Source: Fibrobacterota bacterium (GTDB lineage: Bacteria > Fibrobacterota > Fibrobacteria > UBA11236). From it: 64,000 bases of DNA. The stretch spans positions 1 to 64,000 of the forward strand of contig CANKII010000003.1 in NCBI GenBank assembly GCA_947482115.1. The letters are read 5' to 3'. The notes under the pieces were generated by a model. The model saw only the letters and a list, made by a program, of their open reading frames with translations, did no database searches and was not told the origin of the DNA. The first letter of the stretch is position 1. Each line of letters begins with the position of its first letter. The position numbers and the translations under genes were made by a program. This document shows positions 33,884-42,775 of this stretch, in pieces.

Positions 33884-35341
33884 TCACTTTAAACGATAAA
33901 GACCGAGAGCGGTGAGGCGCGGGAACTCCAGCGGCGGTGGAATGAGGGTTTCCACGGAATCCATCGACACCTGCAAACCCGCCTGATCGATCAACAGGTC
34001 ATCCTCAGGATAGGTGTTCTGAATGACGTAATGGATGCCTTCTTCCCGAAGGTATCCCTGCAGCCGCTTTTCCCTCAAACGCCGGGCATATTCACGGGTG
34101 TTGACGAGGCCGTCGCCATTCACAACCTTGCGTTCCGAAAACCATCCCACCCAGCCCGAGGCGTCGATTTGATAAATAGGTTCATTGGTTGGAACCTTGA
34201 GTTTGACTTCTTCGACAAACTCCCGGGCCCATTGAATTTGCGGATCGCGGATGCGGCTGTCCACGACCCATTTGAACAGGAACAGCACGGATAGCAGGAA
34301 AATAGCAGCGCGGCCAGCCCATCCCCACCTGCTTTGAAAACGCGGACCGAAGCGCAGAAAATACCACACATGCACGTAAGCCGCCGGGACGAAATACCAG
34401 TAATTGATGACGTTGTTGGCGATCAAATGAAAGAGCACAAAAACCGCCGGAGCCGCCAGCACGGTCATATGACGGAGCCGTTCGGATTTTTCACGGAACA
34501 GGGCGGCGGCGGATGCCATCATCCAAAGCACGAAAAAGACGGCTATTGAAATGAGATTTGATCCGTAAAATCCGCTGAAGTTTTGTTTCAGACGTTCCAA
34601 GGTCGAGAGTCCTTCCATGCCTTTGAGCTGCATGGACACGGTGGTCCAGCCGCCGAAGAGAAAAAAGTGCGCGCCCAGTTGTAATCCTACGCCCGTTGCA
34701 ATCCAAGCGCAATCCGTAAAGACGGATTTCCACCGTTGGGAACTTTTCTCACCCGAAGTGAAAAGGGACGCAAGGGACATGACTCCGAGAATTAAAGCGG
34801 CATCCAGACGCACCAAGGGAATCAACATCAACAACAAGGGTCGCCATCGCCAGCGGAGTTTACCCGTCAGGGAGGAGGCATCAGATAAATATTCCCTTTC
34901 ACACAGGATCAGCAACAGCAGGGCAAGCAAGGTCGTTTCCATCAACACCTTAAACACAATCCCCAACGAGAAAAGCAACAGGACATCCAGCCAAGTTCGT
35001 CCGAACCACAACCCGATGGCCCAACAAATCATGAAGTAGAACCACAGCATTGCCCCGAGGTGGAACCACGGGTTCAAGGTGAACAAACCCGTCAGACCCG
35101 AGATTCCGCCCAACAACCACCCCCACACCAGATGATAACCGTCGGTGATGTGAATACCGTCAAAACTTGAAAGCCCCTGCGTGCCCAAATGCCAGGCAAT
35201 TTTGACGTAGAAATAGGCGTCATCGGTCAATAAACCGCGCGGAAAGCGGGTCAGCTCATGTTGCAATGGAAATGCCAGCAACCCGGAAAGAAGGGCAACC
35301 CCGATCCACGCAAACCATGAGTTGGAAATCTTTGTTTTCAT
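33884..35341 (-). CDS. GT-C-type membrane glycosyltransferase-like protein
   Basis: A 485-residue polytopic protein with about ten membrane segments. A GT-C type acidic motif in the first external loop (LLTDDAYFYVKIAWHLG, about 40-55) is followed by FDGIHITDGYHLVWGWLL. The C-terminal soluble region reads QIDASGWVGWFSERKVVNGDGLVN. GT-C enzymes use polyprenyl-phosphate sugars outside the inner membrane. The start at 35341 is chosen because the longer frame overlaps the divergent UbiA-like gene. Divergent adjacency to that gene suggests use of a polyprenyl-phosphate pentose donor (inference). Confidence 0.75.
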   Translation of the reverse strand: MKTKISNSWFAWIGVALLSGLLAFPLQHELTRFPRGLLTDDAYFYVKIAWHLGTQGLSSFDGIHITDGYHLVWGWLLGGISGLTGLFTLNPWFHLGAMLWFYFMICWAIGLWFGRTWLDVLLLFSLGIVFKVLMETTLLALLLLILCEREYLSDASSLTGKLRWRWRPLLLMLIPLVRLDAALILGVMSLASLFTSGEKSSQRWKSVFTDCAWIATGVGLQLGAHFFLFGGWTTVSMQLKGMEGLSTLERLKQNFSGFYGSNLISIAVFFVLWMMASAAALFREKSERLRHMTVLAAPAVFVLFHLIANNVINYWYFVPAAYVHVWYFLRFGPRFQSRWGWAGRAAIFLLSVLFLFKWVVDSRIRDPQIQWAREFVEEVKLKVPTNEPIYQIDASGWVGWFSERKVVNGDGLVNTREYARRLREKRLQGYLREEGIHYVIQNTYPEDDLLIDQAGLQVSMDSVETLIPPPLEFPRLTALGLYRLK

Positions 35342-35406
35342 GGATTTTTTCCAGCCATTCGCTTCTTCTTTTGCTTTTCCACTAACATCATAAGTAATCT
35401 TTTCCC

Positions 35407-36285
35407 ATGCCCGCAATCCTGCGCCTGATGCGCCCGACTCATTGGATTAAAAATCTTTTCGTTCTGGCGGGTATTTTCTTCGCCGGAGACTGGAAAACAC
35501 CCCCGATGCTCCTGCATTCGCTGGGGGCCTTCGCCGCTTTTTGTCTGGCCGCCAGCGCAATCTATTGCATGAACGATGCCTGGGATGCCGCTGAGGATCG
35601 CAACCATCCCCACAAACGCCTGCGTCCCATCGCTGCGGGAATCTTATCCGCGCAGACGGGGTTCATCCTGTCGGTCATCCTGATCATTCTGTCAATGGCT
35701 CTCGGAGCATTCATGGATTTACGGCTCGTCGGAATGCTAGCCGCTTATCTGGTCATTAACCTCCTGTATTCGCGCGGCCTGAAGAATCAGGTGTTGCTCG
35801 ATGTGTTTTGCATTGCCTCGGGGTTCATCCTCCGTTTGCTGGCCGGAACATGGGGCATTGGCATCGAACCTTCGCAATGGTTTCTGCTCTGCACATTGGC
35901 TCTGAGCCTCTTCCTTGGTTTCTCCAAACGCTACGCAGAACTGGTAGACAGCGAAAGACCGCTCGAGGCGAAACGCCGGGTCTTAAAAAATTATTCCCCG
36001 GAATTTCTGAGACTACTACTCGGCGTGACCTTGTCGGCAACGCTCATCACCTACGCACTTTATACCACCAGCCCCCGAACAGCCGAAATCCATCATACGG
36101 CCGGATTGATCTACACCCTACCCCTAGTCATGTGGGGACTTTTCAGATACCTCTATCTCGTCATGCGCGAGGGATTCGGGGAAAACACCCTGGCCGATGT
36201 GCTTCGAGACGGGCAAATGTTGCTGGTTTCGGCATTCTATCTGGCCGCCACCGGCTGCCTGCTTTTTTTCGGTTCTGCCGGTTGA
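35407..36285 (+). CDS. UbiA-family prenyltransferase, DPPR-synthase-like
   Basis: A 292-residue membrane protein with about nine helices. It opens LRLMRPTHWIKNLFVLAGIFFAG, matching decaprenyl-phosphate phosphoribosyltransferase (mycobacterial Rv3806c type). The Asp-rich motif CMNDAWDAAEDRNHPHKRLRPIAAG lies near 58 and the second motif region LGFSKRYAELVD near 180. Such enzymes attach phosphoribose from PRPP to a polyprenyl phosphate, the first step to polyprenyl-phosphoryl-arabinose. Together with the DprE1/DprE2-like pair at 25-27 kb the specific assignment is likely. Confidence 0.85.
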   Translation: MPAILRLMRPTHWIKNLFVLAGIFFAGDWKTPPMLLHSLGAFAAFCLAASAIYCMNDAWDAAEDRNHPHKRLRPIAAGILSAQTGFILSVILIILSMALGAFMDLRLVGMLAAYLVINLLYSRGLKNQVLLDVFCIASGFILRLLAGTWGIGIEPSQWFLLCTLALSLFLGFSKRYAELVDSERPLEAKRRVLKNYSPEFLRLLLGVTLSATLITYALYTTSPRTAEIHHTAGLIYTLPLVMWGLFRYLYLVMREGFGENTLADVLRDGQMLLVSAFYLAATGCLLFFGSAG

Positions 36286-36363
36286 GATAGCCGCAAGAAA
36301 CTTGCACTTTTGAATTCCCGCGCCATTCCGCAAACGGGCGCGCAACCACCGAGACCAAGCAAC

Positions 36364-39072
36364 ATGGACAGCCGCTACTCCCCGCAAGATATTGAAGCCA
36401 AATGGTACGCCGTTTGGGAAGAAACCGGATCGTTCAAGCCGCAGGGCGAAGGCAAGCCGTTTACCATCGTCATTCCCCCGCCCAATGTCACCGGTGCCTT
36501 ACACATGGGACATGCTCTCAATAACACCTTGCAGGATGTTTTAATCCGCTTCAAGCGCATGCAAGGCTATCGGACTTTGTGGCAGCCGGGAACCGATCAT
36601 GCAGGCATTGCGACCCAAAGCGTGGTGGAACGCGGGTTGCAAAAGGAAGGCAAGAGCAAACACGATCTGGGCCGCGATAAATTCATCGAACATGTCTGGG
36701 CGTGGAAAAACGAATACGGAAATCGTATTGTCGAACAACTCAAACGCATGGGTTGTTCCTGCGACTGGTCACGTATGCGTTTCACCATGGACGACGGATT
36801 GTCCAAAGCCGTGCGCGAAGTATTTGTGCGATTGCATGAGGACGGGCTTATCTATCGCGGTGCGCGTTTGGTGAACTGGTGTCCGAAATTGCAAACGGCA
36901 TTGGCCGACGAAGAAGTGGAGAACAAGGAAAGCAAGGGACATTTCTGGTCCATCCGTTATCCGTTGGAAGAAAATCCGAATGAAGGCATCGTAGTCGCCA
37001 CCACTCGACCGGAAACATTGTTTGGCGACGTGGCCGTGGCTGTCAGCGCAGACGATGAACGCTACAAGCATTTGATCGGCAAAAATGTTTTGATCCCGAT
37101 CATCAATCGCGCCATTCCCATTATCGCAGATGAACACGCCGATCCCACCAAGGGAACCGGTGCGGTGAAGATCACTCCGGCGCATGATTTCAACGATTTT
37201 GAGGTGGGCCAGCGCCATGGACTCAAGCCCATCGTGGCCATGAATCTCGACGCCACTTTGAATCACGAAGCCGGACCGTATGCCGGCATCGAACGTTTTG
37301 CCGCGCGTAAAAAACTGGTGGCAGAACTCGAATCGCTCGGTCTGCTCGTATCCATCGAGGATCGCGTTATCGCCATTCCCTATTGCTACCGCTCCGGCGA
37401 CGTGGTCGAGCCTGCGCTTTTGAGTCAATGGTATGTGAAGATGAAACCTCTGGCCGAACCTGCGTTGGTTTGTGTGGAACGCGGAGAAACACGCTTCGTC
37501 CCCGAACGCTATGTGAAAACGTATCGCCAATGGCTGGAACCGTTTCGCGACTGGTGCATTTCACGTCAACTCTGGTGGGGCCATCAAATCCCGGTGTGGT
37601 ATGTGCTTTCCGAAACCGGCGGCAAGGTGCTCGACTCGACGCCCCATGTGGCCGCACGTTCGGAAGAAGACGCTTTCAAACAAGCGCGCGCAAAGTTCGG
37701 TGACGCTTGCCAGCTCAAGCAGGAAGATGATGTGCTCGACACGTGGTTCTCCAGCGCATTATGGCCGTTCTCCACTTTGGGCTGGCCCGATCAAACTCCG
37801 GAGCTGAAAACCTTCTACCCCACCGATGTACTCGTCACCGCGCGCGACATCATTTATTTCTGGGTGGCGCGCATGATTTTCTCCGGGCTTAAATTCCTGG
37901 GAACGCCACCTTTCCACACCGTTTACATCCACGGCACCATTCTCGACGAGAAGGGCCAACGGATGAGCAAGTCCAAAGGCAACGGCATCGACCCGATTGA
38001 AATGATTGGACAGTTCGGCGCGGATGCGGTGCGCTTCGCCTTGCTGACGCTCACCACCGAAGGGCAGGACATCAAACTGTCGCCGGTGAAATTCGAGGGT
38101 GGACGCAACTTCGCCAACAAGCTGTGGAACGCAGTACGATTTGTGCATCCGCATCTTTCTTCGGCGGTCACTTCGGCTACGCTCAGTGACCGGGACAATG
38201 AGGTTTTGCTCACTGAGCGTAGCCGAAGTGAGCTGCACCTCTCTCTCGCCGATCGATGGATTCTCAAGCGTTGTGATGAAACGGTGAAGGCCGTGACAGA
38301 AGCGCTGGAGCCACCGAATCTGCGCTTCTCCGAAGCCGCGCATGCGCTGTACCGTTTCACGTGGGATGATTTCTGCTCGCGCTATCTGGAAATCCGCAAA
38401 CGCGACATCACCGGCGACGAAGGCCCGGCCAAGCGCACAGCCGCCACGGTATTCGTCACCGTGCTGCGCGATCTCATCGCCATCCTACATCCCTTCATGC
38501 CGTATATCACTGAGGAAATTCGTTCGCATCTCGGCGACGAGAATCTGTTGATCACCAGCCAGTGGCCAAAGCCGCGCAAGGTGGATTTCTCCGAGGCCGA
38601 GCAGCGTTTGATGGATGGACTTTTGGAAGCGGTGGAAACCGTGCGCCACATTCGCGGCAATTACAGTTTGCCTCCGCAACAGGGGCTCAAGGTTCTGATT
38701 CATTTGGATGATGCGACCATGGCAAAAGCATGGCAACCGCATTTGCATATCATTCTCGGACTGGAAAAATTTGAAAGTCTTGAAGTGGGCGTGAACATCA
38801 CCAAACCTTCCTTCGCCGCATCGGGAATGATCCCCGGTGGCAAGATGTATGTCCCGCTGGAAGGCATGCTCGATCCGGTGGCAGAGCGATTGCGTCTCGG
38901 CAAGGAACTGGAGAAAGCGAAGGGTTTTGTGGCGGCACAGGAGAAGAAACTCACGAATGAAAAGTTCGTGCAAAGCGCTCCGGCCGATGTGGTGGAAGGG
39001 GAACGCGAAAAACTGCGTTCGCAAATCGACAAGGTTGAGAAGCTTGAAGATGCCCTGAAGGATTTGGGTTAA
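36364..39072 (+). CDS. valS: Valyl-tRNA synthetase
   Basis: A 902-residue class I synthetase. The HIGH-type motif is in PPPNVTGALHMGHALN (about 38-52), KMSKS is GQRMSKSKGNGIDP near 533, and the editing domain contains TTRPETLFGDVAVAV. The C-terminal coiled coil is present (LGKELEKAKGFVAAQEKKL). The ATG at 36364 (MDSRYSPQ) is preferred over a frame extending 54 bp upstream. Residues about 601-623 are encoded by a perfect inverted repeat and lie in the linker just before LSLADRWIL. Its stop codon overlaps the MBL gene start (TAATG). Confidence 0.97.
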   Translation: MDSRYSPQDIEAKWYAVWEETGSFKPQGEGKPFTIVIPPPNVTGALHMGHALNNTLQDVLIRFKRMQGYRTLWQPGTDHAGIATQSVVERGLQKEGKSKHDLGRDKFIEHVWAWKNEYGNRIVEQLKRMGCSCDWSRMRFTMDDGLSKAVREVFVRLHEDGLIYRGARLVNWCPKLQTALADEEVENKESKGHFWSIRYPLEENPNEGIVVATTRPETLFGDVAVAVSADDERYKHLIGKNVLIPIINRAIPIIADEHADPTKGTGAVKITPAHDFNDFEVGQRHGLKPIVAMNLDATLNHEAGPYAGIERFAARKKLVAELESLGLLVSIEDRVIAIPYCYRSGDVVEPALLSQWYVKMKPLAEPALVCVERGETRFVPERYVKTYRQWLEPFRDWCISRQLWWGHQIPVWYVLSETGGKVLDSTPHVAARSEEDAFKQARAKFGDACQLKQEDDVLDTWFSSALWPFSTLGWPDQTPELKTFYPTDVLVTARDIIYFWVARMIFSGLKFLGTPPFHTVYIHGTILDEKGQRMSKSKGNGIDPIEMIGQFGADAVRFALLTLTTEGQDIKLSPVKFEGGRNFANKLWNAVRFVHPHLSSAVTSATLSDRDNEVLLTERSRSELHLSLADRWILKRCDETVKAVTEALEPPNLRFSEAAHALYRFTWDDFCSRYLEIRKRDITGDEGPAKRTAATVFVTVLRDLIAILHPFMPYITEEIRSHLGDENLLITSQWPKPRKVDFSEAEQRLMDGLLEAVETVRHIRGNYSLPPQQGLKVLIHLDDATMAKAWQPHLHIILGLEKFESLEVGVNITKPSFAASGMIPGGKMYVPLEGMLDPVAERLRLGKELEKAKGFVAAQEKKLTNEKFVQSAPADVVEGEREKLRSQIDKVEKLEDALKDLG
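38168..38231. repeat. Perfect palindromic repeat (family 1) inside valS
   Basis: Two exact 22-bp inverted arms, 38168-38189 and 38210-38231, around a 20-base spacer, with cores CTTCGGCTACGCTCAG and CTGAGCGTAGCCGAAG. Read in frame it encodes about 22 residues (..VTSATLSD...LLTERSRSE..) that other valyl-tRNA synthetases would not be expected to share. It probably also forms a strong mRNA hairpin. Confidence 0.9.
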
Positions 39073-40043
39073 TGCCCTTTCAGAAAACTTCGCCGAAGCT
39101 GGCATACCGGAATAATTATCCGCATGCCGATCCGGGCATATTCGATTTGATCAAATGGCGGTTGACGCGCAAGGCTCCGGCCAAACCACAGGCATTTCCG
39201 CTCACGCCAAATAATCCCGCAAATCTCGCTGCGAATAGAGAACGTCCTTCATTGACGTGGGTGGGTCACTCCACTTTTTTGGTGCAGCTCGAAGGCAAAA
39301 ATTTTCTCAGCGATCCCATCTTCAGCGAACGCGCATCGCCCTTTCCCGTGGGAGGCCCCAAGCGTGTCACGCCCGTGGGCATTGCGATGGACTCGCTGCC
39401 GCATATCGACTTCATTTTGGTTTCCCACAATCACTACGATCATCTCGACGCCCGTTCGCTGAAAGCCCTGCTGCTCCGCCAGCCCGACAATCCGCCCGTG
39501 ATCGTGACACCCTCCAAGCTGGGCTCGTGGTTTTACCGCCGCAACTTTCCACGCGTGATGGAAATCGACTGGTGGGACAATGTGGAACTTTTTGGCTTGA
39601 AGATTCACGCGGTGCCGGTGCAGCATTGGAGCCAGCGCGTTCCGCTGGTGGTGAATCGCACCAGCTGGGCGGGCTTCATCATCGAGGGCAAAAACGGCCG
39701 CCTGCTTTTCCCCGGCGACACGGGATACTCCCCGGACTTCAAGGACATCCACGAGCGCATCGGACCGATGACGGTGTCGCTGCTGCCCATCGGTGCGTAT
39801 CAGCCGCGATGGTTCATGCACTCGATGCATATCGGGCCGCAGGAGGCGGTGCAAATCCACAAGGATCTGCATTCGAAACTTTCGGTGGCGATGCATTGGG
39901 GGACTTTTGCGCTGACGGACGAGCCGTTCGGCGAACCGCCGGAGTTGTTGCGGGAAACGATGAAGGCGGAAGGTTTAACGGAGAATGATTTTTGGATTAT
40001 GGGGCATGGGGAGACGAGGTGGTTGGATGAGGTGTGGAGGTAG
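39072..40043 (+). CDS. Metallo-beta-lactamase-fold hydrolase (NAPE-PLD-like)
   Basis: A 323-residue MBL-fold enzyme. It shows LTWVGHSTFLVQLEGKNFLSDPIF near 57, the metal motif VSHNHYDHLD (HxHxDH type) near 117, PVQHWSQR near 190, LFPGDTGY near 215 and AMHWGTFAL near 273. This pattern matches the bacterial NAPE-PLD/UlaG-like group; the phospholipase role is not proven for bacterial members. Its start overlaps the valS stop codon, suggesting co-expression. Confidence 0.88.
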   Translation: MPFQKTSPKLAYRNNYPHADPGIFDLIKWRLTRKAPAKPQAFPLTPNNPANLAANRERPSLTWVGHSTFLVQLEGKNFLSDPIFSERASPFPVGGPKRVTPVGIAMDSLPHIDFILVSHNHYDHLDARSLKALLLRQPDNPPVIVTPSKLGSWFYRRNFPRVMEIDWWDNVELFGLKIHAVPVQHWSQRVPLVVNRTSWAGFIIEGKNGRLLFPGDTGYSPDFKDIHERIGPMTVSLLPIGAYQPRWFMHSMHIGPQEAVQIHKDLHSKLSVAMHWGTFALTDEPFGEPPELLRETMKAEGLTENDFWIMGHGETRWLDEVWR

Positions 40044-40074
40044 CTCCGGCCTCGGTGTGCTTGGCCTCGATAAA

Positions 40075-40110
40075 CCCGCCGCACTTCGACTCCGCTCAGT
40101 GACCGGCGGG
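40075..40110. repeat. Palindromic repeat family 1, intergenic
   Basis: The core CACTTCGACTCCGCTCAGTG is flanked by inverted arms CCCGCCG (40075-40081) and CGGCGGG (40104-40110). It lies in the 40044-40357 gap after the MBL gene, just past the stop codon of the small minus-strand gene at 40124. Apart from that gene nothing else is seen in the gap. Confidence 0.75.
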
Positions 40111-40123
40111 CACTCAGCCAGTC

Positions 40124-40294
40124 CTACTTTGTTGTTCTCACGGGCCCTAACTTACTGATGCTCCTAATCTTCTCACTCCTGCCACCTTGATCAGCCTTTT
40201 TAGCTAGTGTATGAATTTGTTTGTCAATTTCAGCTATTCTCTTTTGTAATTCTTTCTTCTCTTTATAAAGTTTCTGAAAACTGGGGGTACTCAT
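40124..40294 (-). CDS. Small basic coiled-coil protein (56 aa)
   Basis: A 56-residue protein beginning MSTPSFQKLYKEKKEL and ending KLGPVRTTK. Residues 8-34 have heptad-like spacing (L, L, I, I, I, L with Lys/Glu) typical of a coiled coil; the tail is basic. AAAGGAGT stands 7 bases before the ATG, a strong SD. The gene is markedly more AT-rich than its neighbours, which suggests transfer. No family is recognised; a nucleic-acid-binding or antitoxin-like role is conceivable but unsupported. Confidence 0.7.
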   Translation of the reverse strand: MSTPSFQKLYKEKKELQKRIAEIDKQIHTLAKKADQGGRSEKIRSISKLGPVRTTK

Positions 40295-40357
40295 CTATTA
40301 CTCCTTTTCGGTTTATGTCGTTTTAACCGCATTCTAAAAGTACAAACAACAGGGGAA

Positions 40358-40762
40358 TCAAGAGAGAAACCTCTCCCGCCATTCCGTCTTCGGCACAATG
40401 CAACTCTCCGACTTTCCAAACCACCGATAGCGATTGCGCGCAATCCATCGATACACTGCGTCGCGAATAGGACGGGGAACCACAATAAACCCATACATCA
40501 ACTTCCACGGCCACGGCAAAATTTTCATCGTCCGCAATACCGCTTTACTTTCCACACTCCCCTTCCCCGCCTCGATCAACACTACGCTTTCATTTGCCTG
40601 TAGCGGAACGCCTGACTCGATCAACAATCGTTTCCCCACTTCGGATTGCAGCGGTGCAAAGCGGAACCGGGCTTTCGAATCCCGTTGGATCACAAATGCC
40701 ACAAACCCATTGCACAAATGACAGATGCCGTCGAAGAGGATGATGGGGTTTTCTTTACTCAT
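40358..40762 (-). CDS. DCC-family thiol-disulfide oxidoreductase-like protein (DUF393)
   Basis: A 134-residue protein with the family motif ILFDGICHLCNGFVAFVIQRD (DxxCxxC near residues 10-16) and ...RFRFAPLQSEVGKRLL, VLRTMKILPWPWKLM, YRWIARNRYRWFGK. The family is predicted to have a thioredoxin-like fold; its physiological substrate is unknown. It is followed upstream by a composite repeat (40780-40896). Confidence 0.9.
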   Translation of the reverse strand: MSKENPIILFDGICHLCNGFVAFVIQRDSKARFRFAPLQSEVGKRLLIESGVPLQANESVVLIEAGKGSVESKAVLRTMKILPWPWKLMYGFIVVPRPIRDAVYRWIARNRYRWFGKSESCIVPKTEWRERFLS

Positions 40763-40779
40763 TACTCATTCTCGCTCGT

Positions 40780-40896
40780 CTCGATACAAACGCCGGTCAC
40801 TGAGCTTGTCGAAGTGTCGGCGGTCACTCGACGAGCGGTTCTTCGTAAATTGAACGAAGGAGCGATGGCCGAGTAGGCCTGAAAGGCCGTATCGAG
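40780..40896. repeat. Composite palindromic repeat bounded by CTCGATAC/GTATCGAG
   Basis: Outer inverted ends CTCGATAC (40780-40787) and GTATCGAG (40889-40896) enclose family-1 sequence (GGTCACTGAGCTTGTCGAAG) and further hairpins CTTCGT/ACGAAG and GGCCT/AGGCC. It fills the gap between the DUF393 start and the amgK-like stop codon and has no coding potential. The layout resembles a MITE or a cluster of nested REP-like elements. Confidence 0.75.
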
Positions 40897-40908
40897 GTCA
40901 AGCATAAT

Positions 40909-41889
40909 CTACGGCAGAATCCCTTCCCATTCCTTCTTTCCGCATTCCCGCAACAACCACCGCAGCCGCTTTTCCCCATTCGGAATATGATCCGCAAAGG
41001 ATGCGATACCTTTTTCGCGCGAAAGAAAACAATATGCGCCTAGCGCCTGCATCACACGCTGCAACCCGGCTTGCAGAAAAGCTTCACGGAAACCGGAGAA
41101 GTCGAGTGGGCTTAAAGATTTCACATGGAAGTAGCGGAGCAAGTCTTCTATCTCCGCATCTGACAACATCACATAGGGATCGAGCAACAACGAGGCAAGG
41201 TCGTAATAGATGGAACCCAACCGGCTGCCCTGATAATCAATGACATGCACCGCATCGTCATCCGCCACCATCAAATTCTGGGACTGAAAATCGCGATGCA
41301 AGATGGCTTTGGGATGGCGATCCACCGTGTCCGCAAGAAGAGCGAAAGTACGATTCAAATAAGCATCGAAAGTGGAATCCGGTTTCAGGCCGCGATGGCC
41401 TTCAAGATATTGCGCCCGGTAGTAGAATGTTTCCCACAATAAATGATGGCGATCAAAAATCCGCGAACGGATGTCCGGGCTTTCCTGATGCAATGCCTGA
41501 CACCGTGTCTGAAGATCCACCAGCAAATCCAATGCTTTACGATAGCCGTCGAGACCCGCCGCTCGATCTGCAAGCAATACGTCGTATAACCGGTGATTCC
41601 CCAAATCCTCTAACGCCACCTGTTGCATGACATCATCGATGCAATACACCATGGGCACAGGAAAACGCAAGAGCCGGTAGAATTGCGTGATGCGCAGAAA
41701 ACGACCAAAGTCCGCATCATGACTCGGAGACACGAGCAGGATGATGCTGCGTGAGCCAAACTTCAAGCGATAATAGGCACGCTGTGAGCCGGCAATTCCC
41801 GCCAAAGAGATCTCGCAATCCTTTTTGAATCCATACCGATCCAAAAATTCCGCGATGACGGGAGAAATTTGATCAAAAGTGAGAGACAT
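40909..41889 (-). CDS. Aminoglycoside-phosphotransferase-fold sugar kinase (AmgK-like)
   Basis: A 326-residue kinase. The nucleotide loop is GIAGSQRAYYRLKFG (about 29-43), the catalytic loop AILHRDFQSQNLMV near 197 and the metal motif VHVIDYQGSRLGSIYYDLASLL near 217. The RDFQSxNLMV/YQGxRxG pattern is that of COG3178 kinases such as AmgK, which phosphorylates anomeric MurNAc/GlcNAc in a cell-wall recycling shunt. No murU lies nearby. The start at 41889 is 11 bp after suhB, so the pair forms an operon. Confidence 0.85.
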   Translation of the reverse strand: MSLTFDQISPVIAEFLDRYGFKKDCEISLAGIAGSQRAYYRLKFGSRSIILLVSPSHDADFGRFLRITQFYRLLRFPVPMVYCIDDVMQQVALEDLGNHRLYDVLLADRAAGLDGYRKALDLLVDLQTRCQALHQESPDIRSRIFDRHHLLWETFYYRAQYLEGHRGLKPDSTFDAYLNRTFALLADTVDRHPKAILHRDFQSQNLMVADDDAVHVIDYQGSRLGSIYYDLASLLLDPYVMLSDAEIEDLLRYFHVKSLSPLDFSGFREAFLQAGLQRVMQALGAYCFLSREKGIASFADHIPNGEKRLRWLLRECGKKEWEGILP

Positions 41890-41900
41890 GGTTTGCTTTT

Positions 41901-42722
41901 TCAGTCCGGAAGTTTCCGACGATCCCAATCCAAAGCCGCAAGCATATCGGCATGGAGGATGCCGTTCGAAAACAGAGCCGAATCCGTTTCGAGATTCCAC
42001 GGTCCACCGCGCAAATCGGTGACCATGCCTCCGGCTTCTGCAACGAGCAAGGTTGTCACGGCCACATCCCAAGGTTTCAAGTACACCATCCAATAGGCAT
42101 CCAAACGACCGGAGGCGATGAACGCGCCTTCCACAGCTGCGGAACCGAGGCATTTCACCCGCTGTACCGAAGCCACGGTGCGCATGCGCGCCCAAAAATT
42201 TTCGCTGTTCAACCGGTTGCGCTCCACATCATCCGCACTGACATTGAAATCTCCGTGCGACACGATGGCCTTGGCGAGATCATTTTCAACGCTGACGTGA
42301 ATCCGTTCACCATTCAGAAAAGCGCCACTGCCCGCAATCACGGTATAAAGCTCGTTGAGCGCGGGAAGAAAGATCGCACCGCATAGCATTTTGCCCTTGT
42401 GCGCCAAACCGATGGACACGCCCCATAAAGGAATTTGGTGGGCATAGTTGATCGTGCCATCGATGGGATCGACATACCAGCGATAGTCGCTGCCCTTGTC
42501 CAGTACGCCTTCCTCTTCGGTGAGCAGGTTGTGATCCGGAAAGGCGGCTTCGAGACGGTCACGAATAAGACGGTCGCATTCAAAATCCGCTTCGGTGACG
42601 ATGTCCTTTTTGCCCTTGAACTGCATGGGCCCCAGCGATTGCTGGCGGCGCAACGCAACTTCGCCTGCGGCGCGGGCGGCGTCGACGGCGGCTTGTAAAA
42701 ACACTTCGGTGGATATGGGCAT
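41901..42722 (-). CDS. suhB: Inositol-monophosphatase family protein (SuhB-like)
   Basis: A 273-residue Mg-dependent phosphatase: KKDIVTEADFECDRLI near 36, LLTEEEG near 64 (metal Glu), WYVDPIDGTINYAHQIP near 80 (signature DPIDGT.N) and the C-terminal metal site LKPWDVAVTTLLVAEAGG near 213. The substrate may be inositol phosphate or another sugar phosphate; SuhB also acts in rRNA transcription in some proteobacteria. It precedes the amgK-like kinase. Confidence 0.93.
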   Translation of the reverse strand: MPISTEVFLQAAVDAARAAGEVALRRQQSLGPMQFKGKKDIVTEADFECDRLIRDRLEAAFPDHNLLTEEEGVLDKGSDYRWYVDPIDGTINYAHQIPLWGVSIGLAHKGKMLCGAIFLPALNELYTVIAGSGAFLNGERIHVSVENDLAKAIVSHGDFNVSADDVERNRLNSENFWARMRTVASVQRVKCLGSAAVEGAFIASGRLDAYWMVYLKPWDVAVTTLLVAEAGGMVTDLRGGPWNLETDSALFSNGILHADMLAALDWDRRKLPD

Positions 42723-42775
42723 GGTGCAAATATACTTGCGCCGCTATCCATAACCCGGATTGTACTTTTCACGGA

